64,000 bases of DNA from Ascidia mentula (taxonomy: Eukaryota; Chordata; Ascidiacea; Phlebobranchia; Ascidiidae). The notes under the pieces are model-generated. The model was not told where the DNA came from and did not search any database. It saw only the letters and a list, made by a program, of their open reading frames with translations. Positions 25,001 through 34,688 of the stretch are shown in pieces; position 1 is the stretch's first letter; each line of letters begins with the position of its first letter. The stretch covers positions 12,847,001 to 12,911,000 of the forward strand of contig OX387202.1 in the NCBI GenBank assembly GCA_947561715.1, read 5' to 3'. Both the position numbers and the translations under genes were made by a program.

Positions 25001-28000
25001 AAATGAGTGCGTTAAATTCTACAAGGAACAGATGGAAGGCGTAAGTACTGATTCAGTGGCGCGTAGTATTAAATTATAAACACGCAAAAATTTTTGCCTT
25101 AAATTAAATTTTAAAAAAACACAGAACAAAGAATTTTTCAAAACTTGTAATTTTATTGACACAAAGCTGCGAATGTTTTTAGTTGTACTTTCAGTGTGCT
25201 CGCTTGAATGGACACGATTTAAACAAAAATCATGACGAGAAAGTGGATGCTGCAAAAACCAAGTTGCTTGAGCAAAATCCAATTGAGAAGGATTCGGCGT
25301 ACATCGGACGTTTGCAAGATGATATAGACGCAGTGTATGAGGTACCATTGTAAATATTGACTTTGTGTAATTACAGCAACAAACAGTAGTTTATAAAATC
25401 AATATTCTCAACATTCAAATAAACGACAAATAAACATTTTAGTACCTACAATCTAAACACAAGTTTGAAAAAATAGTAGCAAGTAAATGATTAAATTCAT
25501 GTTTAAATGCGACTGAGACTTTTCAAAGAATACATGCCGCGCATAGTATTCCAAGAACTTTTCAATTAAAATATAACTCATGTTGGGTTTGTCCAGAGGA
25601 AAACACTATGGCAATTAAAATTAAGCAAAAAATATAAATTACATGAGTGTTATCGTGTATTCTAGACTCTGTTTGCTGAAGTCATGAAAATCCAAACCGA
25701 TCAGTGCCTTCAATACTACAATGCACTTATACATGATGTAAGTACTGATGCAGTGTCGTGTACAGTTTTTTTGGAAATTTTATCACAACAAATCCAGGCA
25801 TAAAAACTTTTTTAGTGTGCAAAGTTGAACGGACGCGATTTAAAGAAAAAACATGACAAAAAAAGCGATGAAGCAGTATCTAAATTGTTGGAGCAAAATC
25901 CAATTCAGAAAGATTCTGCGTTTATCAAACGTTTGCAAGACGATATACATGCGGTATATGAGGTACTTTAAAACACTGTTGGCTTGACCTAATAAAAAAC
26001 TTGAAAATAGCAAAAAATTACTTTGCACATAATTCTTTAAGACTGAAATGCTTTCATGTAGAATATTTCGTGAGAAACTATTGTCAGCGTTGGTTTGTCT
26101 CGCATTGTGTTACCTTGATTGACATTTTTAATATAGCTTTGTGGCATACCTATCTCTTTTATTTACTCTACTTGCATAAAAAGTGATAAAGTAGGACTGA
26201 ATTCGTTGTAACTAACCTGCTAACTCTCACAATTACTGTCCTCAGGCTTTGTTTGAGACTGCCGCACAAAATCAAGTAGATGAGTGTCTAAAACATCACC
26301 AGGAACTTATGAATGATGTAAGTATACAGTCACGATTTGGGATTGGCTTAATAAACCAAACTAATTTGTTTCTGGCAAATATCCAACCACAAGCTGCGAA
26401 GAACTAAACATGTTGGGATGATCTCTAATTTCAGTGTGCGCAATTGAACGGAAACCAATTAGAAGAAAGGTTTAACAAGACAAGCAATGAAACAACCTTA
26501 AAACTCATGAGGGAAAATCTAATTCCGATAAATTCGGTGCACGTCCAGCGTCTACAGGCAGAAGTAAATTCGAAGTATAAGGTATGCTTACAATGTCTTA
26601 CGCTCTTTCGAAATGTAAGTCTACATTTCAAACAGTTTTTTTTTTAAATTAAACTCTTATTCTTTATGTCTTTATAGCAAACATAGGCAAACAGCGGCGC
26701 ACGGGCCAAATCTGTTCGTTGGTTCTTTTAAGTTGGCTGGCCTGTGGTTAGTGCAAGAGTCACTTTAAGAACACTGTTCATACCGTGGTTAATGGTAATT
26801 TCACTCCACACACTTTATACTCGCATGCATTGACCACTGGCACGTCTTTAAAATTTGTAAATTTGCCCACAGCTTGTGGAAAAACCTGTTTTGTAGACTT
26901 TTATACTTTCTTTGAAATTTTATTCTTCCTGGCAGCAACAATCACAATATATTTATTTTCAAGGTCAATTTAAAAATCATGATGCAGCACTTTATATGAC
27001 TTGGTGCAACTTTACACTGCAAAACCAGATAATAAAAAATTTTTTTTTGTTATTTGTGAAATAAACCTTTCGCAGTAAAATTATCAGCACAATTCCTATC
27101 ACCACATGAAAGTTATCTGCATGAAACTGTTGCGAAAACAGCAACTCTGTGTTTAGTAAGGCATGATTTTCTATCAATAAAATACTCCACACCAGCTGTT
27201 TACATAACTAATTTAAATTTTAGATGCTGTTTAAAGAGGTCATGAAAAATCAAATAAATGAGTGTGTTAAATTCTACAAGGAACAGATGGAAGGCGTAAG
27301 TACTGATTCAGTGGCGCGTAGTATTAAATTATAAACACGTAACAATGAAGTACAAAATTTTACATCAAAGTAAAAATTAAAAAAACACAGAACAAAGAAT
27401 TTTTTAAAACTTCCAAATGTAATTTTATTGACACAAAGCTGCGAATATTTTTAGTTGTACTTTCAATGTGCTCGCTTGAATGGACACGATTTAAAGAAGA
27501 ATCATGACGAGTAAGTGGATGCTGCAAAAACCAAGTTGCTTGAACAAAATCCAATTGAGAAGGATTCGGCGTACATCGGACGTTTGCAAGATGATATAGA
27601 CGCAGTGTATGAGGTACCATTGTAAATATTGACTTTGTGTACAGCAACAAACAGTAGTTTATAAAATCAATATTCTCAACATTCAAATAAACGACAAATA
27701 AACATTTTAGTACCTACAATCTAAACATAAGTTTGAAAAAATAGTAGCAAGCAAATGATTAAATTCATGTTTAAATGCGACAGAGTCTTTTCATAGAATA
27801 CATGCCGCGCATAGTATTCCAAGAACTTTTCAATTAAAATATAACTCATGTTGGGTTTGTCCAGAGGAGAACACTATGGCAATTAAAATTAAGCAAAAAA
27901 TATAAATTACAAGAGTGTTATCGTGTATTCTAGACTCTGTTTGCTGAAGTCATGAAAATCCAAACCAATGAGTGCCTTGAATACTACAAAGTACTTATGC

Positions 28001-31000
28001 ATAATGTAAGTACTGATGCAGTGTCGTGTACAGTATTTTTGAAAATTTTATCACAACAAATCCAGACATAAAAAGTTTTTTAGTGTGCAAAGTTGAACGG
28101 ACTCGATTTAAAGAAAAGACACGACAAAAAAAGCGATGAAGCAGTATCTAAATTGTTGGAGCAAAATCCAATTCAGAAAGATTCTACGTATATCAAACGT
28201 TTGCAAGACGATATACATGCGGTGTATGAGGTACCCTAAAACACTGTTGGCTTAACCTAATAAAAAACTTAAAAATAGCAAAAAATTACGTTGCACATAA
28301 TTCTTTAATATTGAAATGCTTTCATGTAGAATATTTCGTGAGAAATTATTGTCAGCGTTGGTTTGTCTCGCATTGTGTTACCTTGATTGACATTTTTAAC
28401 ATAGCTCAGTGGCATACCTATCTCTTTTATTTACTCTACTAAAAAGTAAAAGTGATAAAGTAGAACTGAATTCGTTCTAACTAACCTGCTAACTCTCACA
28501 ATTACTGTCCTCAGGCTTTGTTTGAGACTGCCACACAAAATCAAGTAGATGAGTGTGTAACATACGTCACAGAAAGCAGTGCTGGTATTGCGTAATGTTT
28601 TGCGTGTGTAACATACGTCACAGAAACCAGTGCTTGTATTGCGTAATGTTTTGCGCGCAGCTTTGCACATGTACTGCATAATCCCACAATGTGACCCAAA
28701 TGATTGAGCCATCGAATATTCTCGAGTAAAGTGATTCATTCAACATCCTGTTTACCACATAAAATGTTCTCCTATGCTTATGTCACATCACACCTATGTT
28801 CTTGTATTATATTACTTCAAGCGCCTCATGATATCACGTGACATTATTGACCAATCAGCTCTCATAATGGAGAGCGTAAAAAAGCCCAGGTTAGACCGGT
28901 AAATTCATTCTAATTCTATTCTAATTCATTCTATTTGATTCTATTTTGCTGGCATCCTAATAACGTTGTATTGAAAGTTGTAATGTACCGTCGTAATGAA
29001 GAAGATATCAGAAATGAATACAATTATTCGGGAAGAGACCTTGGTTCTGGGTGCTTTATAGAACGGGGCAGAAGCAGGTTTAACCATCAAAGAGACTTAA
29101 TAACCGCTCAGGCCATCGAGACCCTGTTAAATATCTCTGAGACCCTTAGAGTTATTTACAAGTGTCTAAAACATCACGAGGAACTTATGAATGATGGAAG
29201 TATACAGACACGATTTGGGATTGGCTTAATAAACCAAACTAATTTGTTTCTGGCAAATATCCAACCACAAGCTGCGAAGAACTAAACATGTTGGGATGAT
29301 CTCTAATTTCAGTGTGCGCAATTGAACGGAAACCAATTAGAAGAAAGGTTTAACAAGACAAGCAATGAAACAACCTTAAAACTCATGAGGGAAAATCTAA
29401 TTCCAATAGATTCGGTGCACGTCCAGCGTCTACATGCTGAAGTAAATTCGAAGTATAAGGTATGCTTACAATGTCTTACGGTCTTTCGAAATGTAAGTCT
29501 ACATTTAAAACAGTTTTTTTTTTAAATTAAACTCTTATTCTTTATGTCTTTATAGCAAACATAGGCAAACAGCGGCGCACGGGCCAAATCTGTTCGTTGG
29601 TTCTTTTAGGTTGGCTGACCTGTGGTTAGTGCAAGAGTCACTTTAAGAACACTGTTCATACCGTGGTTCATGGTAATTTCACTCCACACACTTTATACAC
29701 GCATGCATTGACCACTGGCACGTCTTTAAAATTTGTAAATTTGCCCACAGCTTGTGGAAAAACCTGTTTTGTAGACTTTTATACTTTCTTTGAAATTTTA
29801 TTCTTCCTGGCAGCAACAATCACAATATATTTATTTTCAAGGTCAATTTAAAAATCATGATGCAGCACTTTATATGACTTGGTGCAACTTTACACTGCAC
29901 AAACAAAATACCGTATTAATAAGTTGATATATATCTTATGTTGGGTATACCTGAGGATATCACTACAGCAATTAATACTGGGCAATAATTTACATGGGTG
30001 TTATCGTGCATTCTAGATTTTGTTTGCCGAGGTCATGAAAATCCAAACCAATCAGTGCCTTGAATACTACACGGAATTTATGTATGGTGTAAGTACTGGC
30101 GCAGTGATGTGCATAGTTTTGGTATACATTTTATCACGATAAAACCACGTATGAAAAGACTTTAACGTATCTGTTTTTAGTGTACCTACTTAACTGGACA
30201 CGAATTTAAAAAAAATCATGACAAAAAAAGTGGTGAAGCAGTATCTAAATTGTTGGAGGAAAATCCAATTCGGGAAGATTCTTCTTATATCAAACGTTTG
30301 CAAGACGATATACATGCGTTGTATGAGGTACTTCAAAACACTATTGGCTTGACCTAAATATAAAAATCAAAATCACAAAAAATTTAATTGCAAGTCATTC
30401 TTTGAGTCTGAAACGCTTTTTAATGTTGAATATAGTAGAAAATTTCGGGAGAAACTATTATTAGCGTTTATGCCCATATCTCGCGTTGAATTGACTTGTT
30501 TAACATGTTTCTTGCAGTTTTGTTTCATTCACTGTTCTATAGCATATATATTAAAGCGATAAGGTAGAACCGAATTGGTTGAAACCACCCTGCTAACTCT
30601 TCGAACCAATGTGCTCAGGATTTGTTTGAGACTGTCATGCAAAATCAAATAAACGAGCACCTGAAACACAACGAGGAACATATGACTGGTGTAAGTATAC
30701 AGATACTACTCGGGATAGGCAAAATAAACATTTTTGACAAATGCCCAAACATAAGTTACGAAGAAAATAAACGGAACGATCTCTAATTTCAGTGTTGGCA
30801 CTTGAACGGAGACCAACTAAAAGAAAGGTTTGACAAGATAAGCAGTGAAACAACCGTAAAACTGCTGTGGGAAAATCCAATTTCAGTGCATTCCGTGTAC
30901 GTCGAACGTCTACAGGCTGAAGTGAATTCAAAATATGAGGTACATTTACAATATCCAAAGTTTTTATTTGTGTTTGTTATACCTTGACTGTTATTCTTGA

Positions 31001-33300
31001 TACCTTTGAAGACTAATATACTCCCAAAGGAATTGTAATCTGTCTGGCTGTAAATAACTCTAAAAAGTGTCTAAGAGATATTTAAAAGTGCCTCGATAAC
31101 GTGATCGCGAGATGAGCTTCTTGGGTTGTAAAACCTGCTTCTACCTCGTTCTGTAAAGCAACCAGATGGATAATTTCCCGAGTAATTACTGCGTTGAAAA
31201 CTGTTACCAGCTTCATTACGACTCTGCAATGGGAAAGTTGATTCTACCTGGTTGAAAGAGACTTGCAGTTAATATCAGATAAGCAGTATAACTGTAATAC
31301 GATAGAATTACGATAGAATAGAATAGAATAGAAGCGAATAGAATGAATTTACAGGTACATACTGGGCTTTACAAAGCTCTTCATACTGAGCGCTAATTGG
31401 TCAATAATGTCACGTGATATCACGAGTCGCTTGAAGTAATATAATACAAGAACATAAATAAGGATATTGTTAGCCAGGAGACATCGAGGTTATATGTAAG
31501 CCGGATATAGGTGATTCACGTGTGCTGGAGAGTCATTGGTGAAAACGTTCTGATGCAACACTTACGGAAGGTGATTCTTCGCGTGTTATCTGGGACGCAT
31601 TCAAGTGATTAGTTTAATACAAGGATAAATATGTATCCTGTAAGAATATTTTATGTGGTAACCAGTATATTAAATGAATCACCTATACTCGAGAACACTC
31701 AATGGGTTAATCATTTAGGTCGGAACTTGCGAAATATTCAATACATCTGGTAACGGACTTGCAAATGCTTGTACAATGCTGCCAACGAAATGAATCACTG
31801 GTTTCTGTGACATGTTACAACACCTACATGTATTACTTGACAAACCTCTCTTGTTATAGACGACTTGTTTTGAGTTTACTGCAACGCTTAATGGGATAGT
31901 GAAAGATAAATTGATATTTAAACATAATACCTTGCATGTTTTTTCTCGCTGTCCTGGCGACCTAGCGTATATTATAACCAATAAAAAATTGCTACTAGTT
32001 AAGAAAGTGAATTTATGCGCATTCGAATGATCTATTTTGCTACAGATTCAACACGGAATACGTCTGATCGTGAAATTTGCAAACAAGTGGGCAGACGATG
32101 TCAAAAAGGTTCCACAACTCTTTGCAATACTAAATGCTAGCTTATAAAGTTCAAAAGTGTTTGGCTTGTTCAAAAACGTGTAACAATATTATCTTCGGTG
32201 CGAAATATCTGGAGTTGACGAGTCTAAAAAAGAAAGCCAGAGCTAAAATGCTGTTTATCATAAGTGGACGTTTCGAACTCTTACTTATATGATAAACAGC
32301 ATTTTAGCTCTAGCTTTCCTTTTTAGAATATTATCTTCTATCACAAGGTTTACAGGCATTGCAGCATTGCTGGATCAGCCACTTTTTCCCCCCAGGTCGG
32401 AGCATAATCTGAAAAATCAACCTTTTCGGGCAACCTTCACATATACGTGTTAATTTATTTTTATTTTCCATTTTAAACAAAATGTTTTAACTTCCAACCG
32501 AACATATTCGCAGTATGTAAACAGAATATTGTATATTTTGTGTTAATATTGCATGGTGAGAATATACTACACTTCAAAAATGCATTGTTCTTTCTCTTCT
32601 TTAAGTTAATGCACTACTTTTGGTACTCTTGTCCCTCTTTACACTAAAGGAAGTGTAGTTTACTCTCACCATGCAATATTGCACTTTATTCTAAAAGAAT
32701 GTAAAGAAATCTGCACTTTATTGTGTATTTTTCTCCTATTTTGTACATTTTATTTTGCGGAAACATTTTTCACAATGTTTAGTTTTTGAAATAAGGTTTA
32801 ATTGAAAATGCAATACGACAAAACAAGTTTTAATTCAAAAAGTAATAAAACGTAACGTGTTTTGATGTTAATAAATATTCCTAAACGTTTGGCAGAAAAA
32901 GTTCGATGAAGATGAGATATCCAAGTTTTTCTCACAAGAAGGAAAAAAATATAATCGTTTGATTTCTGAAGAGCTGAAAAGCGAAGTCTCTCGGAAAGTC
33001 GTCTTGGAAGAATTTAACACGATGATGAAGAGGAAGTTCGACACGGAGCTTGTTCGTCGCAGAAGAAATCAAAGAGGTGCCAAAATGACCGTGGCAGTCG
33101 CTGGCGGTTTGGCTGCAGGGGCTCTGACGATTCTGATTCCTCCAATTGGAGCTGCAGTAGCGGCTTCTGCATATGCTGTTGGTGGCCTTAGTGCTGCAGG
33201 TGGTGTCTTACTAGGAATGCCCGCCTGGTTTCTTACTAGGTTTGCAGGTCCCCCTAAGAAAGCTCCAGATTTGACACAGAGGCCTCAAAACCAATACTAG
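22100..33300 (+). CDS. Atlastin-like GTPase with a tandemly repeated stalk (27 exons recognised)
   Basis: Dynamin-superfamily GTPase; atlastins fuse ER membranes. GTPase exons: 22100-22321, 22410-22529, 22988-23143, 23199-23249, 23305-23385, 23583-23712, 23803-23984. Motifs: P-loop GPERTGKS, switch-I region LTRGIYM, DTQG, and VLVRDW as the G4 RD; then CFLMPHPG as in atlastins. Stalk exons alternate 72 and 147 nt, all phase 0: 24134-24205/24533-24679, 24969-25040/25195-25341, 25666-25737/25816-25962, 26246-26317/26435-26581, 27224-27295/(27467-27613), 27934-28005/28084-28230, (28516-29192)/29313-29459, 30017-30088/30181-30327, 30619-30690/30793-30939. Bracketed exons are damaged. Then 32046-32108 (63 nt) and 32896-33300, which ends with a Gly/Ala-rich hydrophobic segment like a membrane hairpin. 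Without the damaged exons the product is about 1,050 residues, against about 560 for human atlastin. A GBP-like gene is the alternative name. Confidence 0.85.
22857..22910 (-). ncRNA. Second hammerhead-like sequence, more decayed
   Basis: On the minus strand: AGCTGCA, CTGATGA, stem II GACCT/AGGTC with loop TAT, then GAAT in place of GAAA, a degraded stem III region, and GGAGCT, which pairs only partly with the first strand. It matches the copy at 10738-10792 over the 5' 28 bases and the flank CACCA(A), so both derive from one repeat family. It lies antisense in intron 2 of the atlastin-like gene. Predicted inactive. Confidence 0.5.
24770..27022 (+). repeat. Segmental duplication unit A (three stalk modules)
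   Basis: This block and unit B (27023-29898) match along exons and introns, apart from the LTR inserted in unit B. Shared landmarks are AACCAGATAAT at the start and the stretch ending ACTTGGTGCAACTTTACACTGCA at the end (quoted in two parts: ACTTGGTGCAACTT, TACACTGCA). Introns are nearly as similar as exons, so the duplication is recent compared with the older module repeats. Confidence 0.8.
26672..26985. mobile_element. Possible hAT-like fragment in an intron, present in both duplicate units
   Basis: GGCAAACAGCGGCGCACGGG followed by CCAAATCTG resembles the inner part of a hAT terminal repeat. The same stretch is at about 29552-29865 in unit B, so the insertion is older than the segmental duplication. 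The other end is not clear and the ends given are approximate. Confidence 0.3.
27467..27613 (+). pseudogene. Decayed stalk exon (147-nt type) of the atlastin-like gene
   Basis: Copy of exon 25195-25341. The acceptor TTTCAG is changed to TTTCAA, and codon TAA stands at 27512-27514 where the parent has AAA. The remainder, including the donor GAG/GTACC, is almost unchanged. Because all neighbouring exons are phase 0, skipping it would leave the reading frame intact. Host exon, so the changes are given. Confidence 0.75.
28516..29192 (+). pseudogene. Stalk exon (72-nt type) split by a solo LTR
   Basis: Copy of exon 26246-26317. The left part (28516 to about 28555) and right part (29161 to about 29192) of the exon flank a 605-bp LTR. 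The donor after the right part reads GGAAGT where the parent has GTAAGT, so it is also lost. Phase-0 skipping of the exon would keep the frame. Confidence 0.7.
28556..29160 (+). mobile_element. Solo LTR of an LTR retrotransposon (fossil)
   Basis: Begins TGTAACATACG and ends GTTATTTACA, giving TG...CA ends with a 5-bp terminal inverted repeat, flanked by a 4-bp duplication AGTG. About 605 bp. It begins with two tandem copies of an approximately 50-bp segment, contains a CCAAT box and an A-rich TATA-like stretch, and has an (ATTCT)n tract in its second half. No internal region is present, so this is an incomplete element. A relative lies at 31049-31819. Ty3/gypsy-type is likely but not proven. 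Confidence 0.7.
31049..31819 (-). mobile_element. Second solo LTR of the same family, antisense (fossil)
   Basis: On the minus strand it starts TGTAACATGTCACAGAAACC and ends AGAGTTATTTACA, about 770 bp. It shares with the 28556-29160 copy the 5' start, the block with ATATCACGTGACATTATTGA, the (ATTCT)n tract and the 3' end. Flanking duplications are not evident. The two copies differ markedly, so they are separate and not recent insertions. It lies in the intron between 30939 and 32046. Confidence 0.65.
32224..32326. repeat. Near-perfect long hairpin in an intron
   Basis: Left arm 32224-32265 and right arm 32283-32326 are reverse complements over about 42 bases, with two substitutions and one two-base difference; the loop is 17 nt. 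Core of the arm: GAGCTAAAATGCTGTTTATC. It may be a foldback element or a microRNA-like precursor transcribed with the atlastin-like pre-mRNA. Confidence 0.75.
32545..32680. mobile_element. Short terminal-inverted-repeat element (MITE-like)
   Basis: Arms 32545-32574 and 32651-32680 are reverse complements at 28 of 30 positions, starting AATATTGCATGGTGAGA, with a 76-nt centre. It is in the same intron as the 32.2-kb hairpin. Superfamily unknown. Confidence 0.6.
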
Positions 33301-34688
33301 ACAACAAACGCATCAACATAGATTACAAACTGGACATGGTAACGTTGTTGCAAATGAATTAATTACGAACTTTTTAATTAAATTGCTGAAAAAAATGCAA
33401 ATTCGAAGTCGTCCTATATAACATGATTTGTAATAGTTGCCTGGAGTGTGTGAGAAAGTTAAAGTAAAATTCCAATTTTCCGAAGTATCCACATGAGTTT
33501 ACTTTGAGTTTGCCATAATCTGAAAATTGTAGATTTCCAGTCCGTGCTAAACAGTGTTTGATTGACTGCAAAATGGGCAATGCATTGATTGCATTATTAC
33601 GGCAAATAGCGTTTTGCTTAATTGAACTTTGGTTGCTTTCGCTTATCAGGATACGATTGTGCAGCAGTCCAGCTGCAATAGCGCCAAAATCTCGTGATTT
33701 TCCCCTAACATTTTCGTTGTCAATACTGCAATACTGTATCGTCTGTAATGATTGCAATTTGTTGATATATCTTTAATTTAATCTAATTTACATTCAGTGA
33801 TCCTTGCACTTTTTCAGCCATAGACAAATGAGTGAACGAATGAAAACTTATAATTTAATAATAATGTGACCATTGTACGAAACATAAGTCCTGGTGGTCG
33901 TACCATAAGCACGAGAAAACGAGAGACATTTCAGGAAAAAAATTATTCCGCAAAATAGTTCTGTGTAGCTTGCTACTACTGCTTTTACTTTATTAACAAA
34001 CGTTTGTTAAATAGTGCATGTACTTACAACATTTATCGTAAAAGGGCGAGCTTAACTCAGACAAGTGTTTTTTTTTGCAATTCGAGATAGGGTTTGAAAG
34101 AGTTCGTTCCTGTTTGTTTACTCGCAGGAAAATTGTGAAGTCAGCGGAAAAAGCGAGTTAGGATTACGTCCCGTTTGCAAAACCAATGTAATCGGTTTAA
34201 CTAGCGCTTATGTCTGAAACCAGCCGATTCAACACTTGATAATCCTTAAGATAATCTTAACGGGAGGTCCGAATTTACTTATAAGGCTGTGTCCGAAACG
34301 GTTCAATGTTTAGACTTGCGCGAAACGTATTGTACAACTTATTTTGAATCGGATACATTGATATTACGACAAACTGCAATCAGAAATCAGGTCAGGTACC
34401 AAATTAAACAGAAACTTCGGGTTGTCGGGTGGCAGAATGAAACTGATTATTTTACTATGGGCTGGCCTGATGGGCACGTAAAAACGATTTTCGCTGGTGC
34501 AGTCATGTATAGTCAGTCCGTTTAGGTACCATAATGGGCAGTATCTTTCTGAGACAGACAAATGCTTTGTGGATTTCAAAGCAATCATCATGATTTCCTC
34601 TTTGGCTAATAAAGATTTGTGCTAATAAAGTAAAAAGTGATAGCAAAAAGTTGTATAGCAAGCTACAAGCGGAGAAAATAACTGAAAA
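33301..34688. other. Intergenic region, nothing recognised
   Basis: About 1.4 kb between the atlastin-like stop and the start of SLC22 copy B. No exon, RNA gene or repeat family was recognised. It should contain the copy B promoter. Confidence 0.5.

Larger units (their letters stand above)
27023..29898 (+). repeat. Segmental duplication unit B (copy of unit A with a solo LTR inserted)
   Basis: Copy of 24770-27022. It is longer by about 620 bp, which is explained by the 605-bp LTR at 28556-29160. Two of its six exons are damaged, whereas all six in unit A look intact, so unit B is probably the less constrained copy. Confidence 0.8.

Noticed and set aside
28935-29285. 116-codon open frame (+)
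   Set aside because: It runs from the solo LTR into the remains of a stalk exon, so it is a chimera of two unrelated sequences and not a gene.
31715-31981. 88-codon minus-strand frame
   Set aside because: It overlaps the end of the antisense LTR and its flank and resembles no known protein.
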